Shown here piece by piece: positions 24,575-32,052 of a DNA stretch of 40,529 nucleotides. The translations under genes and the position numbers were made by a program. Within the stretch, counting starts at the first letter, position 1, and the number at the start of each line of letters is the position of its first letter. Source of the stretch: JBHYGK01 sp051859045. Lineage in GTDB: Bacteria > Pseudomonadota > Gammaproteobacteria > Xanthomonadales > Xanthomonadaceae. The notes beneath the pieces are model-generated. The model saw nothing but the letters and a program-made list of their open reading frames with translations. It was not told the DNA's origin and did no database searches. The stretch lies in the NCBI GenBank assembly GCA_051859045.1, contig JBHYGK010000022.1, positions 1-40,529 on the forward strand. The letters run 5' to 3'.

Positions 24575-25321
24575 TCAGCGGGCGCGCAGCAGGCTGTTGG
24601 CGGCGCGGGCGTTCTCGTCGCCGGACTTGATCAGGTTGATGTTGAGCTCGAACTGGCGGGCCAGCGAGATCATCTGCACCAGCGCGCCGGCGGCGTCCAC
24701 GTTGCTGCGCTCGATGGTGCCGCTGAACAGCACCTCGCCCACGGCCTGGGCCGGCGGCGGGCTGCCGGCGGCCTGGCGCATCAGGCCGTCCTCGCCGCGG
24801 CCGAGGCTGCGGTGGTCGACCTCGACCAGGCGCAGGCGGCCGATCTGGTTGGTGGTGGACGGCGGCTCGCCCAGCGGCTGCACCGACACCGTGCCGTCGG
24901 CGCCGATGCTCAGCGCCTGGTAGGGCGGGATCGCCACCGGGGCGCCGTCCTCGCCGAGCACCAGCTGCCCGCGCGAATTGGCGAGCAGGCCGTTGGCGTC
25001 CACGTGGAGGTCGGCGGCGCGGGTGTAGGCCTCCTGCCCGGCGCCGTCCTGCACGCCCAGCCAGAAGCCGTCCTGCAGGGCCAGGTCGAGCGGGTTGCCG
25101 GTGTTGACCAGGCCGCCGCCGGTGGCGTCGAAGCCGCCCACCAGCGCCATCGCCGGCGTGCGCGTGGGCTGGCCGGCGCCCTGCACCTGGAAGGCCTCGG
25201 TGGTGGCGAGCGCGGCCTTGAAGCCGGTGGTCTCGACGTTGGCGAGGTTGTGCGCGACGGCGGCCTGGGCGCGCAGGTTGGCCTGCGCACCGGTCATCGC
25301 GACGTAGAGGGCCTTGTCCAT
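24575..25321 (-). CDS. flgF: Flagellar proximal rod protein FlgF
   Basis: A 248-residue rod protein starting MDKALYVAMTGAQANLRAQAAVAHNLANVETTGFKAALATTEAF. The C-terminus is RSNVDAAGALVQMISLARQFELNINLIKSGDENARAANSLLRAR. These are the paired rod helices that flank a beta-rich middle (ALSIGADGTVSVQPLGE). It lies 31 bases after flgE in the flgBCDEF unit. Length is typical. Confidence 0.97.
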   Translation of the reverse strand: MDKALYVAMTGAQANLRAQAAVAHNLANVETTGFKAALATTEAFQVQGAGQPTRTPAMALVGGFDATGGGLVNTGNPLDLALQDGFWLGVQDGAGQEAYTRAADLHVDANGLLANSRGQLVLGEDGAPVAIPPYQALSIGADGTVSVQPLGEPPSTTNQIGRLRLVEVDHRSLGRGEDGLMRQAAGSPPPAQAVGEVLFSGTIERSNVDAAGALVQMISLARQFELNINLIKSGDENARAANSLLRAR

Positions 25322-25352
25322 GCGGGGCTCCTATCCGGCCGGGCCCGGGGGC

Positions 25353-26576
25353 TCAGCGGATGTTGATCACGGCCTGGGTGATCTGGTCGGTGGTCTGGAT
25401 CATCTGCGCGTTGGCCTGGAAGTTGCGCTGCGCGGTGATCATGTTCACCAGCTGGGCGGTGAGGTCGACGTTGGAGGCCTCCAGCGCGCCGGACTGCACC
25501 GCGCCGAAGTCCGAGGAGCCGGCCGCGCCGCGGCGCGGGATGCCCGACTCGAAGGTCTCGGTCCAGGCGTTGTTGCCCAGCGACTGCAGGCCCTGCGGGT
25601 TCTGGAAGTTGGTCATCGCCACCTGGCCCAGCGGGTTGGCCACGCCGTTGGTGTAGCGCGCGAACACCACGCCCTCCTGCGAGACCTCGATGCCCACCAG
25701 GCGGCCGGTGCCGTAGCCGTCCTGGCGCAGGTCGTTCACCGAGAAGCGCTCGCCGTACTGGGTGGAGCCGGCGAGGTCGAGGGTGATCGGCAGCGCGGCG
25801 GCGCCGTTGGTGGGCGTGTAGGCCGGCAGCGCGAGGGTGCCGGTGGCCGGGGTCACCAGCGCGCCGGTGTCGGAGTACTCCAGGGTCTGCGGGCCGCCGA
25901 CCGCGGTGCCGTCGACGTAGGCGCGCAGCTCCCAGGTGTTGGGCGTGGCGGTCTTGGTGAAGTACAGCGTCTGCACGTGGGCGACGCCCAGCGAGTCGTA
26001 GACGGTGACCGAGGTGGAGAAGTTGTAGCTGTTGGCGTCCGCCGGGTCGAAGGGCGCGACGGTCGGCTGCGGCGCGTTCGCCGGCAGGTTGGTGCCGACC
26101 GAGACCTCGGAGGTCTGCTGCGGGGGCGAGTCGCTGGTGAGCAGCTGCAGGTCGGACAGGCGGCCGGTCTCGAAGGTGGCGGTGCCGTCGCCGACCGGCG
26201 GGAACACCTGCAGGCGGGCGCCGCCCGGGTTCACCACGAAGCCGTCGCGGTCGAGGCCGAAGTTGCCGGCGCGCGAATACACGGTGGCGCCGTTGTCGTT
26301 GAGGGTGAAGAAGCCCGAGCCGGAGATCGCCAGGTCGAGGTTGCGGTCGCTGAATTCGACCGAGCCCTGGGTGAACTGCTGGGTGATGCCGGTGACGCGC
26401 ACGCCGGAGCCGGCGGTGTTGCGCGAGACGCCGTAGATCGAGGCGGCGAAGACGTCGCCGAACTCGGCGCGCGACTGCTTGAAGCCCGCGGTGGCGACGT
26501 TGGCGATGTTGTTGGAGGTCACGCCCAGGTCGGACTGGGCGGCGTTGATGCCCGAGAGGGCGGCGCGGAAGCTCAT
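25353..26576 (-). CDS. flgE: Flagellar hook protein FlgE
   Basis: A 407-residue hook subunit. The N-terminus MSFRAALSGINAAQSDLGVTSNNIANVATAGFKQSRAEFGDVFAASIYG is the hook signature. The FlgE D2-like domain with PADANSYNFSTSVTVYDSLGVAHVQTLYFTK lies around 165-210. The C-terminus is ASNVDLTAQLVNMITAQRNFQANAQMIQTTDQITQAVINIR. About 120 subunits form the universal joint. It lies 22 bases after flgD. Confidence 0.98.
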   Translation of the reverse strand: MSFRAALSGINAAQSDLGVTSNNIANVATAGFKQSRAEFGDVFAASIYGVSRNTAGSGVRVTGITQQFTQGSVEFSDRNLDLAISGSGFFTLNDNGATVYSRAGNFGLDRDGFVVNPGGARLQVFPPVGDGTATFETGRLSDLQLLTSDSPPQQTSEVSVGTNLPANAPQPTVAPFDPADANSYNFSTSVTVYDSLGVAHVQTLYFTKTATPNTWELRAYVDGTAVGGPQTLEYSDTGALVTPATGTLALPAYTPTNGAAALPITLDLAGSTQYGERFSVNDLRQDGYGTGRLVGIEVSQEGVVFARYTNGVANPLGQVAMTNFQNPQGLQSLGNNAWTETFESGIPRRGAAGSSDFGAVQSGALEASNVDLTAQLVNMITAQRNFQANAQMIQTTDQITQAVINIR

Positions 26577-26598
26577 GGCGGGACTCCTGGCGTGGGGA

Positions 26599-27258
26599 TC
26601 AGCCGCCGATGCGGCGGACGGATTCGAGGGGGACGGTGCCGAGGCCGGCGAGGTTGAGGTAGAGGCCGTTGGAGGCCACCGAGACGCTCTGGATCGCGGC
26701 GACCACGCCGGTCTCCAGGGCCACGGCCTGCTGGCCCACGCCCTGGGTGGCGCTGATGGTGTAGGCGCCGGCGGGCATCAGGTTGCCGGCCTGGTCGCGG
26801 CCGTCCCAGCTGAAGGGCACGTCGCCGGCGCCCGGCGACGGGATCTCGAGGCGGCGCACGAGCTGGCCCGAGGCGTCCTTGATGTCCATCACCACGGTGC
26901 CCGCGGCCGGCGTGGCCACCAGGCCCTCGGCCGGCTCGCCGGGCACCAGCTGCACGCGGTCCGACGGCACCAGCACCTCGTGCCCGACCAGCGAGGCGGC
27001 GCGCAGCACCTGGTCGCCGCCGAGCGCGCCCTGCAGGCCGCCGAAGCTGGTGTTGAGCTCCTGGATGCCCTGCACGGTCGAGAACTGCGCCAGCTGGCCG
27101 AGGAACTCGTTGTTCGACAGCGGCTTGAGCGGGTCCTGGTTGCGCAGCTGCTCGGTCATCAGGCGCAGGAAGTCGGCCTGGCCGAGGCTCTCGTTGCGCG
27201 ACTGCGGCTGCACGCCGAGGCCGATCTGGTTGTAGATGTCGCTGGAGACGGCGCCCAT
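26599..27258 (-). CDS. flgD: Flagellar hook cap / assembly protein FlgD
   Basis: A 219-residue scaffold needed for hook polymerisation. The N-terminal export region has ADFLRLMTEQLRNQDPLKPLSNNEFLGQLAQFSTVQGIQELNTSFGGL. A hybrid Tudor/FnIII-like C-terminal part follows, with GDVPFSWDGRDQAGNLMPAGAYTISATQGVG. It starts 4 bases after flgC. Length is typical. Confidence 0.97.
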   Translation of the reverse strand: MGAVSSDIYNQIGLGVQPQSRNESLGQADFLRLMTEQLRNQDPLKPLSNNEFLGQLAQFSTVQGIQELNTSFGGLQGALGGDQVLRAASLVGHEVLVPSDRVQLVPGEPAEGLVATPAAGTVVMDIKDASGQLVRRLEIPSPGAGDVPFSWDGRDQAGNLMPAGAYTISATQGVGQQAVALETGVVAAIQSVSVASNGLYLNLAGLGTVPLESVRRIGG

Positions 27259-27262
27259 GGCG

Positions 27263-27670
27263 TCAGCGGCCCATCATCAGGGTGGACATGGCGAGTTCCT
27301 TCGCGGTGTTGAGGACCTCGACGCTGGCCTGATAGCTGCGCGAGGCCGAGATCATGTTGACCATCTGCGCGACCGGATCGATGTCCGGCGCGTACACGTA
27401 GCCTTCGGCGTCGGCCATCGGATGGCCGGGCTGGTAGCGCTTGATGGGTTCGGCCTTGGACTCCTCGATGCCCAGCACCTCGACCGTGGTCAGGTCGCCG
27501 TGGCCGGGCATGCCCTGGGCGCGGAACATCGGCTCGATCGGCCGGTAGACCGCGTCCGGCGTGGCGCCGACGGACTCGGCGTTGGCGAGGTTGGAGGCGA
27601 TGGTGTTCAGACGCATCGACTGCGCGCTGAGCGCGGAGCCGGCGACGTCGAAGATCGGAAGGCTGGCCAT
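27263..27670 (-). CDS. flgC: Flagellar proximal rod protein FlgC
   Basis: A 135-residue rod protein starting MASLPIFDVAGSALSAQSMRLNTIASNLANAESVGATPDAVYRPIEPMF. The C-terminus is VYAPDIDPVAQMVNMISASRSYQASVEVLNTAKELAMSTLMM. It lies 3 bases after the flgB stop and 4 before the flgD ATG. Family length and both helical ends are intact. Confidence 0.98.
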   Translation of the reverse strand: MASLPIFDVAGSALSAQSMRLNTIASNLANAESVGATPDAVYRPIEPMFRAQGMPGHGDLTTVEVLGIEESKAEPIKRYQPGHPMADAEGYVYAPDIDPVAQMVNMISASRSYQASVEVLNTAKELAMSTLMMGR

Positions 27671-27673
27671 GGC

Positions 27674-28117
27674 TTACTGCCCCGTGATCGCGGTGAGGAG
27701 GCTGCGCACGCGGCCTTCGACGAAACTCAGGCTGGCGCGGTATTCGAGGGCCGCGCGGGCGAAGGCCGCGTTCTCGATCTCGGCGTTGACGGTGTTGCCG
27801 TCGAGGCTGGGCTGCACGGCGTCGCGCTCGTGGACGCGGCCGCCGGGCACGTCGCCGCCGCCCGGGTCGGTGCCGGCGCCCACGTGCAGCCGGTGGGTGG
27901 CCTGCAGCGCGGTGCCCGGGACGCCCGCGGCGCCCGCGCCGCCGCCGTTGAGGTCGGTGGCGAGGGCCTGCAGGGTCTGGGCGAAGTCGATGTCGCGGGC
28001 CTTGAAGCCGGGGGTGTCGGCATTGGCCAGGTTCGACGCGATCAGCTGCATCCGCGCCTCGCGCAGGGGCAGCGCGGCGGCGGAGAGGCCAAGCGGGTTG
28101 TCGAAGGGGGAAGCCAT
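27674..28117 (-). CDS. flgB: Flagellar proximal rod protein FlgB
   Basis: A 147-residue rod protein and first gene of flgBCDEF. The N-terminus MASPFDNPLGLSAAALPLREARMQLIASNLANADTPGFKARDIDFAQTLQAL is the FlgB signature. The C-terminus is NTVNAEIENAAFARAALEYRASLSFVEGRVRSLLTAITGQ. The middle has a Gly-rich stretch (about 60-95). A full-consensus sigma-54 promoter precedes it. The stop is TAA, unlike most neighbours. Confidence 0.98.
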   Translation of the reverse strand: MASPFDNPLGLSAAALPLREARMQLIASNLANADTPGFKARDIDFAQTLQALATDLNGGGAGAAGVPGTALQATHRLHVGAGTDPGGGDVPGGRVHERDAVQPSLDGNTVNAEIENAAFARAALEYRASLSFVEGRVRSLLTAITGQ

Positions 28118-28152
28118 GGCGCGCCTCGGGGCAGGTCCGGTGGGCGGGACGC

Positions 28153-28168
28153 TGCAATCGGCGTGCCA
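28153..28168 (-). promoter_or_regulatory. Sigma-54 promoter of flgBCDEF
   Basis: The minus strand reads TGGCACGCCGATTGCA, matching TGGCACG-N4-TTGCA at all defined positions. The predicted start near 28141 is about 24 bases before the flgB ATG. Upstream of it toward cheV lies a G-rich plus-strand tract where FleQ could bind, although no FleQ box was recognised. Confidence 0.9.
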
Positions 28169-28262
28169 CGGCGGCGCCGGGCGGGCGGGAGGCGCGGGGG
28201 CGGCGGGGGGATGGGGGCACCCCGGCGGGGCGGCCCGGGGGCGGCCGGGGGGGAGCGCGCGG

Positions 28263-28282
28263 CCGGGCCGGGCCCGGCCCGG
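28263..28282. repeat. 20-base perfect palindrome after cheV
   Basis: The sequence is fully self-complementary, made of alternating CCGGG/GGCCC blocks, and ends 3 bases before the cheV stop codon complement at 28286. It could fold into a strong stem at the cheV 3' end and act as a terminator, but there is no U-run. The neighbouring plus strand (28195-28255) is extremely G-rich. Confidence 0.6.
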
Positions 28283-28285
28283 GGC

Positions 28286-29224
28286 TCAGGCCGCCAGCGA
28301 GGCCTGGACGAAGTGCAGGCGCTCCAGCACCTTCTCGGCCAGCTCGTTGGGCGAGTACTTGGGCACGAAGGCGTTGGCGCCCACCTGCTCGACCATGGCG
28401 TTGTTGAACACGCCCGACAGCGAGGTGTGCAGCAGCACCCACAGCCCGGCCAGGGCCGGGTCGCGCCGGATTTCCGTCGTCAGGGTGTAGCCGTCCATCG
28501 CCGGCATCTCGATGTCGGAGATCACCATGGCGTAGCGGCCGGGCACGTCGACGCCCTCGGCGGCCAGCTGCTTGAGGTGGTCCAGGGCCTGGCGGCCGTC
28601 GGAGAGCTGGGTGGAGAGCACGCCCAGCTGGTCGAGCACGCTGCGGATCTGGTTGCGGGCCACGCGCGAGTCGTCCACCACCAGCACCCGCAGCGGTTCG
28701 CCCTCGAGCGAGCCCTGCAGGCTGCGCTCGATCGGCACCAGGGTCTTGGCCCCGGTGGCGTCGGCGATGATGCTCTCCACGTCCAGCACCTGGATCAGCT
28801 CGCCGTGGTGGCGGGTGACGGCCGTGAGGTAGCTGTTCTCGGCGCCCATCTCCGGCGGCGGGTGGATCTCCTCGACCGCGATGTTGACGATGCGGTCGAC
28901 GTCGGCCACCAGGAAGCCCTGGACGCTGCGGTTGAACTCGGTGACCACCATGTAGCCCGGCTCGGCCACCCGCTCGGGGAAGTGCACCGCGGCGCCGAGG
29001 TCCAGCACCGGCACCGAGCGGCCGCGCACGTCGGCCGCGCCCACGAAGCCCGGGGGGAGGCGCGGGATCGGGAACATCGGCGGCCGGCGCAGGACCTCCT
29101 GCACCTTGAACACGTTGACGCCAAAAAGCTGGCGCCCGCCCAGCCGGAACAGCAGCAGGGCGAGCCGGTTGTGGCCCGCCAGGCGGGTCCGCTGGTCGAT
29201 CTGGTTGAGGAGATTGCGCGACAT
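28286..29224 (-). CDS. cheV: Chemotaxis coupling protein CheV (CheW-REC)
   Basis: A 312-residue adaptor. Residues about 15-165 form a CheW domain (LLLFRLGGRQLFGVNVFKVQEVLRRPPMFPIPRLPPGFVGAADVRGRSVPVLDLGAAV) that couples receptors to CheA. Residues about 178-305 form a receiver with D184-D185 and phosphoacceptor D237 (AMVISDIEMPAMDGY), thought to act in adaptation or as a phosphate sink. The ATG at 29224 begins the conserved MSRNLLNQIDQRT. It is divergent from flgA and upstream of flgB. No promoter for it was recognised in the 139-base gap. Confidence 0.96.
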   Translation of the reverse strand: MSRNLLNQIDQRTRLAGHNRLALLLFRLGGRQLFGVNVFKVQEVLRRPPMFPIPRLPPGFVGAADVRGRSVPVLDLGAAVHFPERVAEPGYMVVTEFNRSVQGFLVADVDRIVNIAVEEIHPPPEMGAENSYLTAVTRHHGELIQVLDVESIIADATGAKTLVPIERSLQGSLEGEPLRVLVVDDSRVARNQIRSVLDQLGVLSTQLSDGRQALDHLKQLAAEGVDVPGRYAMVISDIEMPAMDGYTLTTEIRRDPALAGLWVLLHTSLSGVFNNAMVEQVGANAFVPKYSPNELAEKVLERLHFVQASLAA

Positions 29225-29313
29225 GGATCCGGTGTCGGCCCGGCCGGCGCGAACTTGAGGCCCGCGACGCCGGACGGTCCCCCGGCCGGGGCTGGCGCCG
29301 CGGGGCCCACCGG

Positions 29314-29329
29314 CGGCATGCGGCTTGCA
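29314..29329 (+). promoter_or_regulatory. Sigma-54 promoter of flgA
   Basis: The plus strand reads CGGCATGCGGCTTGCA, two mismatches to TGGCACG-N4-TTGCA with correct GG-GC spacing. The predicted start near 29341 is about 23 bases before the flgA ATG. Confidence 0.75.
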
Positions 29330-29363
29330 GGATCCGCGCATCCACCGCCGGCCGGAGCCGACC

Positions 29364-30041
29364 ATGCGCAGCCACGCCTTCCTGTATGCCACCGCCGCCG
29401 CCCTGGGGCTGGCGCTCGCCGCCGCACCGGCGGCCCGGGCGCAGGACGCCTTCGAGCCGGTCGAGTCCATCCGCCAGGCCGCCCTCGCGGCGGTCCCGGG
29501 CGCCGAGGCCGGCCAGGCCGAGGCCACGCTCGACCCCGCGCTGCGGCTGCCGCGCTGCCCGGAGGGCCTGCAGGCCACGCTGGCCTCGGCCGGCACCGTC
29601 GAGGTCGGCTGCCCAGGCGGCTGGCGCCTGTTCGTGCCGGTGCGGGTGCAGCGCGTGCAGCCGGTGCTGGTGCTGGCCGCCAACGCCGCCGCCGGCGAAC
29701 CGCTGCGCGCCGACCAGCTGCGGGTCGAGACCCGCGACGCCGGCCGCGTGCTCGGCGCCCCGCTGACCGATCCCAGCCAGGCCATCGGCCGCGTGCTGCG
29801 CCGCCCCAGCCGGGCCGGCGCGGTGATCGCCGCCGCCGACCTGCAGGCCGAGCGCCTCCTGCGCCGGGGCGACCCGGTCACCCTGGTCTCCGGCGCCGGC
29901 GGCATCGAGGTGCGCATGGCCGGCCGGGCGATGGGCGCGGCGGGCGTCGCCGAGGCGGTCGCGGTCGAGAACCTCAGCTCCCGCCGGGTGGTCCACGGCG
30001 TGGTCATGGCCAACGGCGAAGTCCGGGTCGGCGGACGCTGA
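29364..30041 (+). CDS. flgA: P-ring assembly chaperone FlgA
   Basis: A 225-residue periplasmic chaperone for FlgI. A signal peptide (MRSHAFLYATAAALGLALAA, cleavage after ARA at residue 26) is followed by the SAF-type domain with VLVLAANAAAGEPLRADQLRVETRDAGRV. The conserved end is GDPVTLVSGAGGIEVRMAGRAMGAAGVAEAVAVENLSSRRVVHGVV. The ATG at 29364 is preferred over an earlier in-frame ATG because it begins the signal peptide. Two cysteines (CPEG and GCPG) may form a disulfide. First gene of flgA-flgM-flgN. Confidence 0.95.
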   Translation: MRSHAFLYATAAALGLALAAAPAARAQDAFEPVESIRQAALAAVPGAEAGQAEATLDPALRLPRCPEGLQATLASAGTVEVGCPGGWRLFVPVRVQRVQPVLVLAANAAAGEPLRADQLRVETRDAGRVLGAPLTDPSQAIGRVLRRPSRAGAVIAAADLQAERLLRRGDPVTLVSGAGGIEVRMAGRAMGAAGVAEAVAVENLSSRRVVHGVVMANGEVRVGGR

Positions 30042-30081
30042 ACGGCAGCCCACTCCGGGACGTGCCGTCCATCACCTCCAC

Positions 30082-30108
30082 TAAAGTCCCGCTCTCCCTC
30101 GCCGCTAG
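30082..30108 (+). promoter_or_regulatory. Sigma-28 promoter of flgMN
   Basis: The plus strand reads TAAAGTCC, 11 bases, GCCGCTAG. Spacing is exact and the boxes are close to TAAAGTTT-N11-GCCGATAA. The predicted start near 30115 leaves about 24 bases including AAGGAGG before the flgM ATG. Sigma-28 control of its own anti-sigma factor is a known feedback. Confidence 0.82.
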
Positions 30109-30138
30109 TCTTCCCGAACCCCACCAAGGAGGGTCGTC

Positions 30139-30453
30139 ATGACCCAGAAGATCGATGGCAGTGGCACCCCGCTCGGCCGGGTCGCCACCACCCCCAAGAC
30201 CAGCGAGACGGCCCGCGCCGGCAGCGGCACGCCGGGCGACGTCGGCGCCGTGCGCGCCAGCGACGAGGTCCGCCTGACCGGCGAGGCCGAGAGCCTGCGC
30301 ACGCTGCAGAAGGACACCAAGGCCGGCCCGGCCCCGGTCGACGCGGTCAAGGTCGCCCGCCTGTCGGAGGCCGTCAACGCGGGCACCTACGAGGTCCAGC
30401 CCGAGGCCATCGCCGAGGCGATGGTCAAGCTCGACCGCGAGCTCGGCGCGTGA
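30139..30453 (+). CDS. flgM: Anti-sigma-28 factor FlgM
   Basis: A 104-residue protein with a disordered Ser/Thr/Gly-rich N-terminal half (MTQKIDGSGTPLGRVATTPKTSE). The sigma-binding C-terminus is VDAVKVARLSEAVNAGTYEVQPEAIAEAMVKLDRELGA, the classical FlgM helix pattern. It holds FliA inactive until secreted through the finished hook. A strong AAGGAGG ribosome site lies upstream. The gene overlaps flgN by GTGA. Confidence 0.95.
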   Translation: MTQKIDGSGTPLGRVATTPKTSETARAGSGTPGDVGAVRASDEVRLTGEAESLRTLQKDTKAGPAPVDAVKVARLSEAVNAGTYEVQPEAIAEAMVKLDRELGA

Positions 30454-30782
30454 ACGCGCATCCGCTGGATGTCCTCGAGCACGCGCTCGAGGCCGAGCGC
30501 GACGCCCTGCTGGGCCACGACGTGGAGGCCTTGGTGCGCTCCACCGAGGCCAAGCTGGCGGCCCTGCGCGCGGTCGAGGGCGCCGCCCCGCCGCTCGACG
30601 CGCACCAGCGCGTGCAGGCGCTGGCCGAACTCAACCGCCAGAACGGGCTGCTGCTGGCCCGGCGCCGGCGCGCGGTGGGCTGGGCGCTGCGCCAGCTCGG
30701 CCGCAGCGAGGGCCCGTCGGGGTACGATGCCCGCGGCAAGGCGGCCAGCGCCTACACCTCGCGCGCACTCGCGGTCGCCTGA
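30450..30782 (+). CDS. flgN: Export chaperone FlgN for FlgK/FlgL
   Basis: A 110-residue helical protein with the FlgN pattern LEHALEAERDALLGHDVEALVRSTEAKLAALRAVE and VQALAELNRQNGLLLARRRRAVGWALRQL, ending with an unstructured YDARGKAASAYTSRALAVA-type tail. It starts with GTG overlapping the flgM stop (GTGA), which implies coupled translation. It escorts the junction proteins to the export gate and influences FlgM levels in known systems. 31 bases separate it from the next kinase gene. Confidence 0.92.
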   Translation: MNAHPLDVLEHALEAERDALLGHDVEALVRSTEAKLAALRAVEGAAPPLDAHQRVQALAELNRQNGLLLARRRRAVGWALRQLGRSEGPSGYDARGKAASAYTSRALAVA

Positions 30783-30813
30783 CGGCGCCCGCCCGGCGCG
30801 CGGTCAGGATCCC

Positions 30814-32034
30814 ATGACCGAGACCGCCGCCAGCCCCCGCCTCATGTTCACGCCCGACCTCCACGCCTTCCTCGAGATGATCGAGGAGGGCGTCGTGCTG
30901 CTCGACGCGCGGCGCCGGCCGCTGTACGCCAATCCCGCGGCGCGGCGCTTCGCCAGCCGCATCGCCGCGCCCGGGCCCGACCTGCTCGACCCCGCCCGCC
31001 TGCTCGCCCTGCTGCCGCCCGAGGCGCTCGACCTGCCCGCCAGCTCGCGCTGGAGCGGCGACGCGCGCGATCCCGACGGCCCGCTGGTGATGTGGGCGCG
31101 GATCTACCCCTGGCGCGAGGAGGGCGAGGGCAGCCTGATGATGCTGCGCGACGTCAGCGAGATCCGCGCGCGCCAGGACGAGCTCAAGCGCCGCCACGCC
31201 GAGCTGCAGCAGACCTACGCGCGCCTCGCCGGCACCCAGGAGCAGCTGCTGCAGTCCGAGAAGATGGCCTCGATCGGCCAGCTCGCCGCCGGCATCGCGC
31301 ACGAGATCAACAACCCGATCGGCTACGTGCACTCCAACCTGACCAGCCTGCGCGAGTACGCGCGCGGCCTGCTCGAGCTGATCGCGGCCTACGACGAGGC
31401 CCTGCAGGGCCCGGATCCGGCCGCCGCGCGCGCCTCCATCGACGCCCAGCGCCAGCGCATCGACTACGACTTCGTGTCCTCCGACCTGCCCCAGCTGCTC
31501 AGCGAGTCGCGCGAGGGCATCGAGCGGGTGCGCAAGATCGTCCAGGACCTCAAGGACTTCAGCCACGTCGGCCGCGACGACGCCTGGCGCAAGGCCGACC
31601 TGCACAAGGGCCTGGAGAGCACGCTCAACATCGTCTGGAACGACCTCAAGTACAAGGCGAAGGTCGTGAAGGAGTACGGCGAGCTGCCGCTGGTGGAATG
31701 CCTGCCCAGCGAGCTCAACCAGGTGTTCATGAACCTGCTGCTCAACGCCGGCCAGGCCATCGGCGACCGCGGCGTGATCACGCTGCGCACCGGCGCCAGC
31801 GCCGACGAGGCCTGGGTGAGCATCGGCGACTCCGGCCCGGGCATCCCCGAGGACGTGCTGCCGAAGATCTTCGATCCCTTCTTCACCACCAAGCCCGTCG
31901 GCCAGGGCACGGGCCTGGGGCTGTCGATCAGCTATTCGATCATCGCCAAGCACCACGGCCGCATCGAGGTGGCCAGCCCGCCGGGCGGCGGCGCGGTGTT
32001 CACGGTGGTACTGCCGGTGCGCCGCCGGGGCTGA
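30814..32034 (+). CDS. Soluble PAS-domain histidine kinase
   Basis: A 406-residue cytoplasmic sensor kinase. Residues about 15-118 resemble a PAS domain (FLEMIEEGVVLLDARRRPLYANPAARRF ... MMLRDVSEIRARQDEL). A coiled coil (about 118-150) leads to the H-box with His163 (GQLAAGIAHEINNPIGYVHSNL). The ATPase has N-box FMNLLLNAGQAI, G1 GDSGPGIPED, F-box FDPFFTTKPVGQ and G2 GTGLGLSIS. No membrane helix is present. It follows flgN in the same direction and faces the GGDEF-EAL-REC gene, whose C-terminal receiver is a possible partner, as in the RavA/RavR type pairs of Xanthomonas (from memory). Confidence 0.93.
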   Translation: MTETAASPRLMFTPDLHAFLEMIEEGVVLLDARRRPLYANPAARRFASRIAAPGPDLLDPARLLALLPPEALDLPASSRWSGDARDPDGPLVMWARIYPWREEGEGSLMMLRDVSEIRARQDELKRRHAELQQTYARLAGTQEQLLQSEKMASIGQLAAGIAHEINNPIGYVHSNLTSLREYARGLLELIAAYDEALQGPDPAAARASIDAQRQRIDYDFVSSDLPQLLSESREGIERVRKIVQDLKDFSHVGRDDAWRKADLHKGLESTLNIVWNDLKYKAKVVKEYGELPLVECLPSELNQVFMNLLLNAGQAIGDRGVITLRTGASADEAWVSIGDSGPGIPEDVLPKIFDPFFTTKPVGQGTGLGLSISYSIIAKHHGRIEVASPPGGGAVFTVVLPVRRRG

Positions 32035-32052
32035 GCCACCCCGCCCCGCCGC

